The notes under the pieces were generated by a model. It did no database searches. It worked only from the letters and a program-made list of their open reading frames with translations, and was not told the origin of the DNA. Source: Lachnospiraceae bacterium (lineage in GTDB: Bacteria > Bacillota > Clostridia > Lachnospirales > Lachnospiraceae). Taken from it: a stretch of 64,000 nt of DNA. The stretch spans positions 1 through 64,000 of the forward strand of contig JAAUZX010000066.1 of assembly GCA_014804365.1 (NCBI GenBank), in the 5' to 3' direction. How positions within the stretch are numbered: the stretch's first letter is position 1; every line of letters starts with the position of its first letter. This document shows, one piece after another, positions 44,352 to 54,112 of this stretch. The position numbers and the translations under genes were made by a program.

Positions 44352-44945
44352 TTATTTAGAGTACAACTCGACGATAAGCATCTCGTTGACCGGAACGTCG
44401 ATCATCTCTCTTGTGGGAAGATGTTTCACGGTTCCCTTCAGTGCTTCCTGATCTACCTCTAACCACTCCGGAACAAGTCTTCCTGCCGTCACTTCAAGGA
44501 TATCTTTATATCTCTGCAGAGATCTGGATTTCTCTCTTATTTCGATCACATCGCCTGCTTTAACCAGATAAGACGGAATATGCACCGGCTTGCCGTTTAC
44601 GAGAAAATGCTTATGACCTACGACCTGTCTGGCCTCTCTTCTTGTTCTTGCAAAGCCCATTCTGAACACGATACTGTCCAGTCTGCTCTCCAGCATGACC
44701 ATAAGATTCTCACCGGTCATACCTTTCATTCTCTCTGCCTTTTCATAATAGTTTCTGAAAGGCTTCTCCAATACACCATAGATAAATTTAGCTTTCTGTT
44801 TCTCTCTGAGCTGAAGACCATACTCGCTGATCTTCTTACCGGCTCTCGCCGATGTTCTGTTGGATTTCTTATCGTATCCTAAATAAGTAGGATCTAAATC
44901 AAGTGATCTGCATCTTTTCAATACAGGAACTCTGTTTACTGCCAT
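44352..44945 (-). CDS. rpsD: 30S ribosomal protein S4
   Basis: 197 aa, primary 16S-binding protein with an S4 RNA-binding domain (about 87-150: [20 protein letters not shown]) but without the N-terminal four-Cys zinc site of other S4 forms (C-minus type; only RCRSLDLD is seen). In known systems S4 can repress the alpha operon. It begins 164 bp after rpsK, behind element B. Confidence 0.97.
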   Translation of the reverse strand: MAVNRVPVLKRCRSLDLDPTYLGYDKKSNRTSARAGKKISEYGLQLREKQKAKFIYGVLEKPFRNYYEKAERMKGMTGENLMVMLESRLDSIVFRMGFARTRREARQVVGHKHFLVNGKPVHIPSYLVKAGDVIEIREKSRSLQRYKDILEVTAGRLVPEWLEVDQEALKGTVKHLPTREMIDVPVNEMLIVELYSK

Positions 44946-45017
44946 TTCTTTTGGCTCCTCTCATTATAATTTTGTTTACAACGCCGCACTCGGCGCCTTC
45001 ATCCAATGCTTTCATGT

Positions 45018-45107
45018 GGGAAGAATTGCGCTTTTTGCAATTCTTCAGGACGAAACATAGATTTTCTTAGGCTGCGTCCTTTGCTGCCTTAGGAAATCTT
45101 TTCGTTC
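45018..45107 (-). repeat. Two-hairpin element B behind rpsK stop
   Basis: Hairpin GAAGAATTGC/GCAATTCTTC (45020-45046), then outer arm GGACGAAA (45048-45055) with TTTCGTTC (45100-45107; one G.T) around AGATTT-CTTAGGC ... GCCTTAG-AAATCT. It ends 2 bp before the rpsK stop codon. Same plan as A, C and D. Confidence 0.85.
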
Positions 45108-45109
45108 TA

Positions 45110-45505
45110 TTAGACGCGGCGGCGCTTAGGCGGACGACATCCGTTATGAGGCACGGGAGTTACGTCACGGATACTTGTCACTTCCAGACCGCATGCCTGC
45201 AATGCACGGATTGCTGCCTCACGACCCGAACCCGGACCCTTAACCATAACATCTACTGTCTTTAAACCATGTACTAAAGCAGCCTTAGCCGCTGTCTCTG
45301 CAGCCATCTGTGCCGCATATGGAGTAGATTTCCTTGAACCTCTAAAACCAAGACCACCTGCACTTGCCCAGCTTAATGCGTTACCTTCTGTATCTGTCAA
45401 GGTAACGATCGTATTGTTAAAAGAAGACTGGATATGTGCCTGTCCACGTTCAACGTTTTTCTTTACACGCTTTTTTGTCACTTTTTTTGTAACTTTTTTA
45501 GCCAT
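45110..45505 (-). CDS. rpsK: 30S ribosomal protein S11
   Basis: 131 aa. Basic Lys-rich N-terminus ([14 protein letters not shown]), [32 protein letters not shown] and C-terminal [13 protein letters not shown]. Platform protein of the 30S subunit that contacts mRNA near the E site. Gap of 80 bp from rpsM. Confidence 0.97.
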   Translation of the reverse strand: MAKKVTKKVTKKRVKKNVERGQAHIQSSFNNTIVTLTDTEGNALSWASAGGLGFRGSRKSTPYAAQMAAETAAKAALVHGLKTVDVMVKGPGSGREAAIRALQACGLEVTSIRDVTPVPHNGCRPPKRRRV

Positions 45506-45585
45506 AATAAACTAACCTACTTTCTCCTAATCTGCTAACTTCAATTACTAAACAACTTTTCAGAATCCCCGATTACGGGTTCATC

Positions 45586-45954
45586 TTATTTCTTCTTATT
45601 TGCTACTGTTCTCTTCGGACCTTTTCTTGTTCTTGCGTTGGTCTTAGTCTTCTGACCACGAACCGGAAGTCCCTTCCTGTGGCGGATACCTCTGTAACAT
45701 CCGATCTCCTGAAGACGCTTGATGTTCAGTGCGATCTCTCTTCTCAGATCACCTTCCACCATGTAATCCTTATCGATCACCTCAGCAATTCTCTTTACCT
45801 CATCGTCAGTTAATTCTCTGACACGGGTGTCAGGATTTACGTTTGCTGCCTCCAGAATCTTGTTGGAGCTTACTCTACCGATACCGTAGATGTAAGTAAG
45901 TCCAATCTCCACACGTTTCTCTCTGGGTAAGTCAACACCTGCAATACGAGCCAT
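45586..45954 (-). CDS. rpsM: 30S ribosomal protein S13
   Basis: 122 aa. [21 protein letters not shown] start, helix-two-turn-helix region [17 protein letters not shown], and basic C-terminal tail [12 protein letters not shown] that touches P-site tRNA. Follows rpmJ by 240 bp of hairpin-containing sequence. Confidence 0.97.
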   Translation of the reverse strand: MARIAGVDLPREKRVEIGLTYIYGIGRVSSNKILEAANVNPDTRVRELTDDEVKRIAEVIDKDYMVEGDLRREIALNIKRLQEIGCYRGIRHRKGLPVRGQKTKTNARTRKGPKRTVANKKK

Positions 45955-46194
45955 TTACGTTTCCTCCATTTTCTTTACGTTTCGTACGAGACTGCATCTG
46001 AATTTACGAAGCAAATCCCGTAAGCGGGCTTATACCCGCCTTACTAATTGATTGGGGTAGGTTCTACCCAACCGGATCAGACATCCGATCTTTCCAAACA
46101 TAATTGTTGGTATCAAAAAGTAATCTCCCATTAGGCTCCGGCATCTATCTATATAAAATAGGCAAGAACCCCGTTAAACTATATCGTTCGGGGA
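45955..46194 (-). other. Structured 240-bp gap between rpmJ and rpsM
   Basis: No gene seen. Inverted repeats: GTAA-CGGG/CCCG-TTAC (46020-46044), TTGGG-TAG/CTACCCAA (46052-46071) and CCCCG/CGGGG (46169-46193). The position in front of rpsM-rpsK-rpsD suggests a leader for autoregulation of the alpha operon, but no known fold was identified. Confidence 0.5.
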
Positions 46195-46308
46195 TTAACC
46201 TTGTACCTGCTTATGTTTCGGATTCTCACAGATTACTCTGATCTTTCCTTTTCTTTTGATGATCTTGCATTTTTCGCAGATCGGTTTTACTGATGACCTT
46301 ACTTTCAT
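46195..46308 (-). CDS. rpmJ: 50S ribosomal protein L36
   Basis: 37 aa, [20 protein letters not shown] through [11 protein letters not shown]. Zinc site C-X2-C-X12-C-X4-H is complete (C11, C14, C27, H32), so this is the Cys-containing form. AAAGGAGGG precedes the ATG at 46308. Lies between infA and rpsM as in other Firmicutes. Confidence 0.97.
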   Translation of the reverse strand: MKVRSSVKPICEKCKIIKRKGKIRVICENPKHKQVQG

Positions 46309-46324
46309 CTCAAACCCTCCTTTC

Positions 46325-46380
46325 AAAAAAGACCGTTTTACATTATACCATCAAACCCAATCTTTGGCAAGGTCTTTTTT
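46325..46380 (-). terminator. Inverted repeat between infA and rpmJ, terminator-like
   Basis: AAAAAAGACC (46325-46334) and GGTCTTTTTT (46371-46380) form a 10-bp stem with a T6 tail on the minus strand, starting 1 bp after the infA stop. The 36-nt loop contains the rpmJ promoter. Few G-C pairs, so termination would be partial. Confidence 0.5.
46342..46370 (-). promoter_or_regulatory. Internal promoter before rpmJ
   Basis: TTGCCA (46370-46365), 17-bp spacer, TATAAT (46347-46342). It would transcribe rpmJ-rpsM-rpsK-rpsD-rpoA-rplQ independently of the S10 promoter. Confidence 0.8.
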
Positions 46381-46381
46381 C

Positions 46382-46600
46382 TTATTTATCACGCCAGATA
46401 ATTCTGCCTTTGGATAAGTCATAGGGTGACAGCTCCAGTGTTACTTTGTCACCGGGCAGAATACGGATAAAATTCTGGCGGAGTTTACCGCTTATGTGTG
46501 CTAACACCACATGTCCGTTCTCCAGTTCGACCTGAAACATGGTGTTCGGCAGCTTCTCAATGACTGTTCCCTCAATTTCGATTACATCAGCTTTTGACAT
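46382..46600 (-). CDS. infA: Translation initiation factor IF-1
   Basis: 72 aa OB-fold protein: [53 protein letters not shown]. Binds the 30S A site during initiation. Its first 14 bp overlap the end of the KOW gene. Confidence 0.97.
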   Translation of the reverse strand: MSKADVIEIEGTVIEKLPNTMFQVELENGHVVLAHISGKLRQNFIRILPGDKVTLELSPYDLSKGRIIWRDK

Positions 46601-46841
46601 TTGCTTCCTCCTGATATTGTTTGATCACTCTCTTGATTTCCAAATCCTTATAACCGTCCGTCGGTCTTATCATCTGTTTCTTCTTAATAATCTGAATATG
46701 TTTCCTGTTTTTCTTCTTCGGTCTGTCCACGGTTCTTTTTCTGCCGTCGGCTAAATATACATATTCATCGTCTTCATCTATTATGACATATATGGTTTTC
46801 TGATCGTGCCCCGCTTTAGAGCTCGCAAGCATTCCTGTCAT
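46587..46841 (-). CDS. KOW-domain RNA-binding protein
   Basis: 84 aa. An N-terminal KOW/L14e-like segment (about 3-45: [39 protein letters not shown]) is followed by a basic tail and a helical end. GGAGTAGAAT precedes the ATG. It overlaps infA by 14 bp, so it is likely translationally coupled to it. Genes like this are common between map and infA in Clostridia; the exact role on the ribosome is not known. Confidence 0.85.
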   Translation of the reverse strand: MTGMLASSKAGHDQKTIYVIIDEDDEYVYLADGRKRTVDRPKKKNRKHIQIIKKKQMIRPTDGYKDLEIKRVIKQYQEEANVKS

Positions 46842-46918
46842 ATTCTACTCCGTTTCCGCACATCACCATGGCTCATTAAGAGGGCGCAGACACAAATCCT
46901 TCTCATTTCCTGATTCTG

Positions 46919-47668
46919 TCACAGCGTCAGGATCTCCGGTTCGCCTTCCGTGATCAACACCGTGTTTTCATAATGTGCCGATAAGGAATGATCCGCCGAA
47001 ACTACCGTCCAGCCGTCATCCAGCCACTCCACATCCTCTGTCCCCATATTGATCATCGGTTCAATCGCCAGTGTCATGCCCGGCCGCAGCTTCGGCCCTC
47101 TTCTTCTCAGTGCAAAGTTCGGAATCTGCGGCGGCTCATGCAGGCTTGTTCCTATGCCGTGTCCCACCAGATCTCTGACGATACCGTAACCATACGGCGT
47201 GACATATGCGGCGATGGCATTGGAAATGTCATGGAGATGATTGCCTGCCTTCGCCATCTTGATCCCCTCAAAGAAACTCTGTCTGGTCACGTCAATCAAT
47301 TTCTGCGCCTCGGCGCTGATCTGCCCTACCGCGTGGGTTCTGGCAGCATCGGAATGATACCCCCGATAGATCAGTCCCGTATCCAGACTGACGATATCGC
47401 CCTCCCGAATGATATGATCTTCTCTCGGAATACCGTGCACCACTTCCTCATTCACAGAGACACACACGGAAGCCGGATATCCCTGATAGTGCAGAAAATT
47501 CGGCGTACACCCGTAACTTCGGATAAGCTCCTCACACACCCTGTCAATTTCCTTCGTGGATATCCCCGGTCTGATCACCTTCACCAGTTCATTATGAACC
47601 AAACCAAGCAGCCTGCACGATTCCCGCATCAGTTCAATTTCTCCAGGCGATTTAATCGTTATTGCCAT
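46919..47668 (-). CDS. map: Methionine aminopeptidase, type I
   Basis: 249 aa, removes initiator Met from new proteins. Five metal ligands are visible: Asp in SLDTGLIYRGY, Asp in HSDAART, His in GHGIGTSLHEPP, Glu in LAIEPMIN and Glu in ENTVLITEG. The ATG at 47668 (MAITIKSPGE) follows GAGAGGATACAGG; a longer frame to 47704 contains no better site. Between adk and the KOW gene. Confidence 0.96.
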   Translation of the reverse strand: MAITIKSPGEIELMRESCRLLGLVHNELVKVIRPGISTKEIDRVCEELIRSYGCTPNFLHYQGYPASVCVSVNEEVVHGIPREDHIIREGDIVSLDTGLIYRGYHSDAARTHAVGQISAEAQKLIDVTRQSFFEGIKMAKAGNHLHDISNAIAAYVTPYGYGIVRDLVGHGIGTSLHEPPQIPNFALRRRGPKLRPGMTLAIEPMINMGTEDVEWLDDGWTVVSADHSLSAHYENTVLITEGEPEILTL

Positions 47669-47721
47669 CCTGTATCCTCTCCCACAGCACTTCTCACACG
47701 TCAATTTCTCTTTTGCATACT

Positions 47722-48363
47722 TTATGACAAGACTGTCACAATAGCCTCAAACACATCGTTCATATCCATCGTGCCGTCTACCGTCTGTAATACGCCCTTC
47801 TTGCTGTAGAACTCAATTAACGGCTGCGTCTGCTCATGATATACATTCAGACGATTCTGCACCGTCTCCGGCTTATCATCGTCACGCAGCACCAGTTCCT
47901 GCCCACAGCTGTCGCAGATTCCTTCCGCTTTAGGCGGTACATGCTCAATATGGTATGTGGCTCCGCATGAAAGGCATGCGCGTCTGCCGCCCATTCTTCT
48001 TACAATATTTTCATCCGGCACATCCACGTTGATTGCATAATCAATCTTATCTCCCAGCTGACTAAGCGCCTTGTCCAGTACCTCCGCCTGCGGAATGGTC
48101 CTCGGAAAACCGTCCAGCACATAGCCGTTCTTGCAATCTTCCTTCGCCACTCTGTCGAGCAGGATCTTGACCGTCAGCTCATCCGGAACGAGCAATCCCT
48201 GATCCATATACTGTTTTGCTTCCATGCCAAGCTGCGTGCCGTTCTTAATATTTGCCCTGAAAATGTCGCCCGTAGACACATGCGGAATTTCATATTTCTC
48301 CGCGATCATTTTCGCCTGTGTTCCCTTGCCTGCGCCGGGTGCACCCAACATAATAATTTTCAT
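47722..48363 (-). CDS. adk: Adenylate kinase
   Basis: 213 aa. P-loop GAPGAGKGTQA, AMP-binding TGDIFRANI and GFPRTIPQAE, and LID domain with a four-Cys zinc site (CLSCGATYH ... CDSCGQEL) usual for Gram-positive enzymes. Balances adenine nucleotides. Follows secY by 139 bp containing TTGAAAAA/TTTTTCAA and GGGACG/CGTCCC hairpins and no promoter. Confidence 0.97.
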   Translation of the reverse strand: MKIIMLGAPGAGKGTQAKMIAEKYEIPHVSTGDIFRANIKNGTQLGMEAKQYMDQGLLVPDELTVKILLDRVAKEDCKNGYVLDGFPRTIPQAEVLDKALSQLGDKIDYAINVDVPDENIVRRMGGRRACLSCGATYHIEHVPPKAEGICDSCGQELVLRDDDKPETVQNRLNVYHEQTQPLIEFYSKKGVLQTVDGTMDMNDVFEAIVTVLS

Positions 48364-48502
48364 AACTGATACTCACGCCTTTCTCATAACCTGCGGTTTT
48401 GCTGCCGCAAGGCACCAATTTGTGATTGAAAAATCTCTGTTTTTCAATGAAACGTAAGGGACGCCTCGGTTGCCCTGCTCGTCCCCATCATTTCCATATA
48501 AA

Positions 48503-49816
48503 TTAATCGTTTAAAAATCCCTTATAATTACGAACCAGCATCTGTGATTCTATCTGCTTGATCGTCTCCAGAACAACGCTCACGATAATAATCAGGCTTG
48601 TTCCGCTGAAGGATACGCTTGCACCGAATACTCCGTTGAAGAAATACGGTACAACGCATACGATTGTAAGTCCTACCGCGCCAATGAAAATAATATAGGT
48701 AAGCACCTTATTCAGATAATCGCTGGTAGGCTTGCCCGGTCTGATCCCCGGAATAAATCCGCCCTGCTTCTTCATGTTCTCCGCAATCTCTAAAGGATTG
48801 AACGTAATGGATGTGTAGAAGTACGCAAAGAAGATAACCAGTGCAATATATACCAACAGTCCGATGGAATACACAAGCTGTTTCGGATTGCACCAATAAT
48901 TGGAATTAACTCCTTTCAAAATCTCAGCCCACACACCGGTGCCGGTAATGCCGAAAAACGAACAAACGATTACCGGAAGCTGCATCAGGGAAGAGGCAAA
49001 GATTACCGGAATAACACCTGAGGTATTCACCTTTAACGGCAGGCTTGTCATCTGGCCGCCAACCATCTTCCTGCCCTGTACTTTCTTGGCATACTGCACG
49101 GGAATCTTACGAACACCGTCATTTAAGATAATAACGAGCACTACCATCAGTATAATGATTGCAATGATAATGATCGCCGCCACAGCACCCTTTGCAATGG
49201 ATTTACCGATCACAAACTGCTCAAATAACTGCGTAATATCCTGCGGTATACGTGACAGAATATTGATCGTCAGCACGATGGAAATACCGTTGCCAACACC
49301 ACTCTCCGTAATCCGCTCTCCGATCCACATAAGAAACGCACTGCCGGCTGTCAACGCCGCAATAACCGTAATCACATTAATGACATTATATGTCTGCAAC
49401 AGTCCCTGACGTCCGAAGCCGATGGCCATAGCGCTGGATTCAATAAGCGCAAGCGCCACCGTCACATATCTCGTGATGGAAGCAATTTTCTTCCTGCCGT
49501 CGGCACCGTCACGCTGCATCTCTTCCAGTTTCGGAATCGCTATCGTCATAAGCTGCATAATAATGGACGATGTAATATACGGCGTAATATTAAGCGCCAG
49601 AACAGACATGTTCAGGAACGAACCTCCCGTAAAAGCATCGAAAAAGTTGAAAGCGTCTCCGGTCTGCTGTGAAAACCAGTCCGCAAAGAAGCCTCTGTTG
49701 ATGCCCGGAACGGGGAGCTGTGATCCGAAACGGATCACAACTAACATCATAAATGTAAAGAAAAGTTTCTTTCTGATTTCTTTGATTTTAAACGCATTCT
49801 TTAAGGTTGTAAGCAT
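48503..49816 (-). CDS. secY: Sec translocase subunit SecY
   Basis: 437 aa with ten membrane helices forming the protein-conducting channel. Recognised: VVIRFGSQLPVPGIN near the N-terminus, plug-region GGSFLNMSVLALNITPYITSS in parts, and cytoplasmic loops with PTSDYLNKVL and YKGF at the C-terminus. The ATG overlaps the rplO stop (TAATG). Confidence 0.97.
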   Translation of the reverse strand: MLTTLKNAFKIKEIRKKLFFTFMMLVVIRFGSQLPVPGINRGFFADWFSQQTGDAFNFFDAFTGGSFLNMSVLALNITPYITSSIIMQLMTIAIPKLEEMQRDGADGRKKIASITRYVTVALALIESSAMAIGFGRQGLLQTYNVINVITVIAALTAGSAFLMWIGERITESGVGNGISIVLTINILSRIPQDITQLFEQFVIGKSIAKGAVAAIIIIAIIILMVVLVIILNDGVRKIPVQYAKKVQGRKMVGGQMTSLPLKVNTSGVIPVIFASSLMQLPVIVCSFFGITGTGVWAEILKGVNSNYWCNPKQLVYSIGLLVYIALVIFFAYFYTSITFNPLEIAENMKKQGGFIPGIRPGKPTSDYLNKVLTYIIFIGAVGLTIVCVVPYFFNGVFGASVSFSGTSLIIIVSVVLETIKQIESQMLVRNYKGFLND

Positions 49817-50256
49817 TAGATCACCTCTGCTGTTCCACCAAGTGCCTCGATCTTTTCTTTCGCGGATGCGCTGAAAGCATTCACTTTCACATCGAGTTTC
49901 TTAGTAAGTTCTCCGTTTCCAAGAATCTTAACCCCATCACGAGGATTCTTGATGATCCCTTTCTCAAGCAGTACATCCACGTCAACCGTCGCGCCGTTGT
50001 CGAACACTTCCAGCGCACTTAAGTTGATCGCCACGATATCCTTTGAATTCCTGTTGGTAAAACCTCTCTTAGGAATACGTCTGTATAACGGCATCTGACC
50101 GCCTTCGAATCCGATTCTGGGTGCTCCTGAACGAGCTTTCTGTCCCTTATGACCCTTACCGGCTGTCTTACCGTTGCCTGAACCGTGTCCACGACCTCTT
50201 CTAAAATTATCACTGTGTACTGACCCGGGCGCGGGTCTTAAATTTGATAATTCCAT
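49816..50256 (-). CDS. rplO: 50S ribosomal protein L15
   Basis: 146 aa. Glycine/basic N-terminal extension ([20 protein letters not shown]) and C-terminal globular part with [19 protein letters not shown]. Late-assembly 23S-binding protein. 14 bp after rpmD; 1-bp overlap with secY. Confidence 0.97.
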   Translation of the reverse strand: MELSNLRPAPGSVHSDNFRRGRGHGSGNGKTAGKGHKGQKARSGAPRIGFEGGQMPLYRRIPKRGFTNRNSKDIVAINLSALEVFDNGATVDVDVLLEKGIIKNPRDGVKILGNGELTKKLDVKVNAFSASAKEKIEALGGTAEVI

Positions 50257-50270
50257 TCTGACACCTCCTT

Positions 50271-50471
50271 TTATGCTTCTTCTACTTTAACCATATGTCT
50301 TACTTTCTGAATCTGACCTCTGGTTGATGCATTGTCAGGCAGTTCCACTGTCTGATGAAGTTTCCTGAGACCCATAGCTTCAACCGTTGCTCTGTTTTTC
50401 GGAACCTGACCAATGGTAGATTTAATTAAAGTAATCTTTAATGTTTTAGCTGCTTCTTTCTTTGCTGCCAT
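50271..50471 (-). CDS. rpmD: 50S ribosomal protein L30
   Basis: 66 aa with the [20 protein letters not shown] core and [12 protein letters not shown] end; slightly longer N-terminus than the usual 59-60 aa. AGGAGG precedes the ATG. 47 bp after rpsE. Confidence 0.96.
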   Translation of the reverse strand: MAAKKEAAKTLKITLIKSTIGQVPKNRATVEAMGLRKLHQTVELPDNASTRGQIQKVRHMVKVEEA

Positions 50472-50518
50472 CTTCTTTTCCTCCTAAATATTCTGACCGA
50501 TCAACAACCTTCGGTAAC

Positions 50519-51028
50519 TTAAGCGCGAATCTCTTCTACGGATTTACCGCGGTTCTTAGCTACTTCTTCAGGAGTCTTTAACTGGCGCAGTCCCGCGATC
50601 GTAGCAAGTACGACATTCTGCTTATTGTTGGAGCCTAAAGATTTCGTACGGATATTCTTGATACCTGCAAGTTCACATACAACACGGGCAGGACCTCCTG
50701 CGATAATACCGGTACCTTCCGGAGCTCTCTTAAGGAGTACGGAAGCAGAACCGAATTTTCCGATAAAATCGTGTGTGATACTGCTGTTATCATCAAGTGC
50801 AACAGAAACTAAGTTCTTGATCGCATCTTCCTTACCTTTGCGAATTGCTTCAGGGATTTCAGTTGCTTTGCCTAAGCCTGCACCAACATGACCATTGCTG
50901 TCACCGACTACTACAAGAGCCGTGAAACGCATGTTACGACCACCTTTAACAACCTTAGTAACACGTTTGATCGTTACTACTTTTTCAGTCAATTCTAACT
51001 GACTTACATCAATGATTGTACGTCTCAT
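50519..51028 (-). CDS. rpsE: 30S ribosomal protein S5
   Basis: 169 aa. Double-stranded RNA-binding N-terminal fold with [20 protein letters not shown] and GVGK-like [15 protein letters not shown]-terminal domain with [19 protein letters not shown] and [13 protein letters not shown]. Supports decoding accuracy and mRNA unwinding at the entry channel. 19 bp after rplR. Confidence 0.97.
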   Translation of the reverse strand: MRRTIIDVSQLELTEKVVTIKRVTKVVKGGRNMRFTALVVVGDSNGHVGAGLGKATEIPEAIRKGKEDAIKNLVSVALDDNSSITHDFIGKFGSASVLLKRAPEGTGIIAGGPARVVCELAGIKNIRTKSLGSNNKQNVVLATIAGLRQLKTPEEVAKNRGKSVEEIRA

Positions 51029-51047
51029 GTGATTTCCTTCTCCCTTC

Positions 51048-51416
51048 CTAGAATTCTAAGCCAGCTTCTCTGGCTGCCTCAGCTAATGCTGCAATTTTAC
51101 CCTGATATATAAAGCCGCCTCTGTCAAAGACAACAGTCTTAATACCTTTTTCAATTGCTCTCTTAGCGATTACTGTTCCTAAATATGCTGCTGCATCAAC
51201 GTTATTGGTTTTCTCCAGTTCAGACTTTACAGACTTCTCGAGAGTAGACGCCGAAACTAAAGTATTTCCAACTGTATCGTCAATAATTTGAGCATACATA
51301 TGATTATTACTTCTGAACACAGAAAGACGCGGTCTCTCAGCGGTGCCGCTGAAACGGTTACGCAGTCTGTTGTGTTTTTTTACACGAACTTTTTGTCTTG
51401 ATTCCTTACTAACCAT
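51048..51416 (-). CDS. rplR: 50S ribosomal protein L18
   Basis: 122 aa, 5S rRNA-binding. Contains [30 protein letters not shown] and the [20 protein letters not shown] end. The second ATG (51416) is chosen: it is 9 nt from AAGGAG and gives the normal length; ATG 51422 is only 3 nt from it. 20 bp after rplF. Confidence 0.96.
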   Translation of the reverse strand: MVSKESRQKVRVKKHNRLRNRFSGTAERPRLSVFRSNNHMYAQIIDDTVGNTLVSASTLEKSVKSELEKTNNVDAAAYLGTVIAKRAIEKGIKTVVFDRGGFIYQGKIAALAEAAREAGLEF

Positions 51417-51436
51417 CTTCATACTCTCCTTATCTG

Positions 51437-51979
51437 TTATTTCTTACCAGTCTTACCAACTTTACGTCTAATTGTCTCATCAGCATACTTGATACCCTTG
51501 CCCTTATAAGGCTCCGGTCTTCTCTTGTCTCTGATCTCAGCCGCAAATTGACCAACTTTTTCTTTATCAATACCTTTGACGATGATTACGTTCTGTCCTT
51601 CCATGACAGTCTCGATACCTTCAGGATCTGTCATTTCCACCGGATGAGAGTAACCAAGGTTAAGTGTCAGAGTCTTGCCTGATTTGGACGCTCTGTAACC
51701 TACACCGTTTACTTCCAGCTTCTTCTCGTATCCTTCCGTTACACCGACAACCATATTGTGGATCAGTGTTCTTGTCAGACCGTGGAAAGATTTCATCTTC
51801 TTTAAATCATTGGGTCTGGATACTACAACCTGATCGCCTTCTACCTTGATTTCCATTTCTGCCGGAAGCACTCTCTCAAGTGTTCCCTTAGGACCTTTTA
51901 CAGTCACTTTATTATTTTCTGCTACCTCAACGGTTACACCCGCAGGAATAGCGATTGGCATTCTTCCTATACGTGACAT
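51437..51979 (-). CDS. rplF: 50S ribosomal protein L6
   Basis: 180 aa, two similar domains. [15 protein letters not shown] start, [19 protein letters not shown] in the linker and [16 protein letters not shown] in the second domain. Located near the factor-binding site of 50S. 37 bp after rpsH. Confidence 0.97.
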   Translation of the reverse strand: MSRIGRMPIAIPAGVTVEVAENNKVTVKGPKGTLERVLPAEMEIKVEGDQVVVSRPNDLKKMKSFHGLTRTLIHNMVVGVTEGYEKKLEVNGVGYRASKSGKTLTLNLGYSHPVEMTDPEGIETVMEGQNVIIVKGIDKEKVGQFAAEIRDKRRPEPYKGKGIKYADETIRRKVGKTGKK

Positions 51980-52016
51980 GCCCGTACCTCCTGTTTTAAA
52001 TTCTTGTTATTGTCCA

Positions 52017-52418
52017 CTACCAGACGAAGGCTAACACTTCGCCGCCTACCTGCAGCTCTCTTGCCTTCTTATCCGTTACAACTCCCTGATTAGTAGAGAT
52101 GATTGCAACGCCCAGACCTCCGAGAACTCTCGGCAGATCCTCTTTGCCGGCATATACACGAAGACCCGGTTTAGAGATTCTCTTGATTCCGGAAATGATC
52201 TTGTCATTCTTATCCTCGCCGTATTTCAATGTGATATGAATGGTCTTGAAACTGCCGTTATCGATCAAATCGAACTTTCTAATATATCCTTCATCCAAAA
52301 GAATCTGCGCGATAGCTAATTTCATCTTAGATGAGGGTACATCTACTGTATCATGTTTTGCAGTATTTGCATTACGGATTCTTGTAAGCATATCTGCAAT
52401 AGGGTCGCTCATTGTCAT
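52017..52418 (-). CDS. rpsH: 30S ribosomal protein S8
   Basis: 133 aa. [47 protein letters not shown] and [10 protein letters not shown] are typical. In E. coli S8 represses the spc operon at rplE; no site was recognised here. AAGGAGG lies 7 nt before the ATG at 52418. It follows rpsN by 202 bp that include element C. Confidence 0.97.
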   Translation of the reverse strand: MTMSDPIADMLTRIRNANTAKHDTVDVPSSKMKLAIAQILLDEGYIRKFDLIDNGSFKTIHITLKYGEDKNDKIISGIKRISKPGLRVYAGKEDLPRVLGGLGVAIISTNQGVVTDKKARELQVGGEVLAFVW

Positions 52419-52527
52419 GATTTTTCCTCCTTAAATTATTGATCCGCTTATTTCTAGTCATTTATCATACATCCCGCTCTCGGAAGAACAACACTTTCAT
52501 GCCATTTCATCCTTCCGCCAACACACC

Positions 52528-52619
52528 GGAAGAATGAAAGCGTCAGCGACATTCTTCCCAACAAAGCTATAGTGTTTCTTAGGCGGCGTATTTTGACGCC
52601 TTAGAAACTCTCTTTGTTG
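52528..52619 (-). repeat. Two-hairpin element C behind rpsN stop
   Basis: Hairpin GGAAGAATG/CATTCTTCC (52528-52558), then outer arm CAACAAAG (52559-52566) pairing perfectly with CTTTGTTG (52612-52619) around AGTGTTT-CTTAGGCGGCG ... GACGCCTTAG-AAACTC. It ends 1 bp from the rpsN stop codon. Same plan as A, B and D with different arms. Confidence 0.85.
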
Positions 52620-52620
52620 A

Positions 52621-52806
52621 CTACCAGCTTGCTTTCTTAACGCCGGGGATCTGACCTTTATATGCTAATTCACGGAAGCAAATTCTGCAAATTCCGTATT
52701 TTCTTAAATAAGCATGTGGACGACCACAGATTTTGCAACGATTGTATTCTCTAACGGAGAATTTCGGTTTACGCTGCTGTTTGATCTTCATTGCTGTCTT
52801 AGCCAT
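52621..52806 (-). CDS. rpsN: 30S ribosomal protein S14, zinc-binding type Z
   Basis: 61 aa with C-X2-C ... C-X2-C ([21 protein letters not shown]), the zinc-dependent short form. [20 protein letters not shown] start. 14 bp after rplE. Any zinc-free paralogue would be elsewhere. Confidence 0.97.
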   Translation of the reverse strand: MAKTAMKIKQQRKPKFSVREYNRCKICGRPHAYLRKYGICRICFRELAYKGQIPGVKKASW

Positions 52807-52820
52807 GAATTTACCTCCTT

Positions 52821-53363
52821 CTATTTAGCGAATGGCATGTTAAATAATCTCAACAACTCACGAGCTTCCTCATCCGTCTTCGCGGTGGTGACAATGATCA
52901 CGTCCATACCTCTGACCTTATCTACCTTATCATACTCGATCTCCGGGAAGATGATCTGTTCCTTAATACCCAGTGCATAGTTACCTCTGCCGTCAAAGGA
53001 ATTAGGATTAACACCTCTGAAGTCACGTACACGGGGAAGTGCAAGGTTTACGAGACGATCCAAAAACTCATACATCTTATCGCCGCGGAGTGTCGTCTTA
53101 CATCCGATTGCCTGACCTTCTCTGATCTTAAAGTTAGCAACAGAGTTCTTAGCCTTCGTTACGACTGCCTTCTGTCCGGTGATCGTTTCCATATCACTCA
53201 CAGCCGCTTCCAGAACCTTAGCGTTTTCCTTCGCTTCACCGACGCCCATGTTGATTACGATCTTGTCAAGTTTCGGAACTTCCATAACATTTTTATATCC
53301 AAACTTTTTGACCATAGCATCTACGATCTCGTTCTTATACATCTCTTTCAGTCTACTACTCAA
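52821..53363 (-). CDS. rplE: 50S ribosomal protein L5
   Basis: 180 aa, 5S rRNA-binding protein at the central protuberance. Contains [37 protein letters not shown] and [20 protein letters not shown]. The TTG at 53363 is chosen because AGGAGG lies 9 nt upstream; the next ATG (53342) would remove seven residues. Confidence 0.96.
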   Translation of the reverse strand: MSSRLKEMYKNEIVDAMVKKFGYKNVMEVPKLDKIVINMGVGEAKENAKVLEAAVSDMETITGQKAVVTKAKNSVANFKIREGQAIGCKTTLRGDKMYEFLDRLVNLALPRVRDFRGVNPNSFDGRGNYALGIKEQIIFPEIEYDKVDKVRGMDVIIVTTAKTDEEARELLRLFNMPFAK

Positions 53364-53387
53364 CGTTTTAGACCTCCTTTCTTAGAA

Positions 53388-53699
53388 TTAGTCAATGATG
53401 TCACCTGTGGATTTCGCATAACGGACCTTCTTGTCATTCTCGAACTTGAAACCGATCCTTGTCGCTTTACCCTTGTGTACATACATTACATTGGAAGCGT
53501 TGATAGGTGCTTCCTTCTGAACAATGCCGCCGTTCTGATTAGCTGCGGAAGGCTTCTCATGCTTTGTGATCATGTTGATTCCCTCAACCAGAACCTTATT
53601 GTTCTTTCTGTCTACGGATATAACTTTGCCTTCTTTGTCTTTGTCTTTACCGGCGATTACCTTAACGGTATCACCTTTTTTAATCTTAAATGTTGACAT
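53388..53699 (-). CDS. rplX: 50S ribosomal protein L24
   Basis: 103 aa, assembly-initiating 23S-binding protein. N-terminal KOW motif [20 protein letters not shown] and [20 protein letters not shown]. 11 bp after rplN. Confidence 0.97.
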   Translation of the reverse strand: MSTFKIKKGDTVKVIAGKDKDKEGKVISVDRKNNKVLVEGINMITKHEKPSAANQNGGIVQKEAPINASNVMYVHKGKATRIGFKFENDKKVRYAKSTGDIID

Positions 53700-53710
53700 A
53701 CCGGCACCTC

Positions 53711-54079
53711 CTATAATACTTCCGGAGCCAGTGAAACAATTTTCATAAACTGTTTATCACGAAGCTCTCTCGCTACTGGTCCAAAAATACGGGTTCCTCT
53801 CGGAGTCTTATCCTCCTTGATGATAACAGCAGCATTCTCGTCAAATCTGATATAAGATCCGTCTTTACGACGAGCGCCTTTTACACTACGAACAACTACA
53901 GCCTTTACAACGTCGCCTTTTTTTACAACGCCGCCTGGTGTTGCGTCTTTGACCGTAGCAACAATGATATCACCGATACGTGCATATCTTCTTGTAGAAC
54001 CGCCCACAACTCTGATGCACAGAAGCTCTTTTGCACCGGTATTGTCAGCGACCTTAAGTCTGCTTTCCTGTTGAATCAT
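53711..54079 (-). CDS. rplN: 50S ribosomal protein L14
   Basis: 122 aa. [20 protein letters not shown] start, [20 protein letters not shown] and [20 protein letters not shown]. Forms an intersubunit bridge and contacts L19. 33 bp after rpsQ. Confidence 0.97.
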   Translation of the reverse strand: MIQQESRLKVADNTGAKELLCIRVVGGSTRRYARIGDIIVATVKDATPGGVVKKGDVVKAVVVRSVKGARRKDGSYIRFDENAAVIIKEDKTPRGTRIFGPVARELRDKQFMKIVSLAPEVL

Positions 54080-54112
54080 GCTGATTTCTCCTTCTTTTCA
54101 TAATCAAATAAA

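Noticed and set aside
48364-48502. Promoter between secY and adk
   Set aside because: The gap has hairpins but no -35/-10 pair; transcription most likely continues from upstream.
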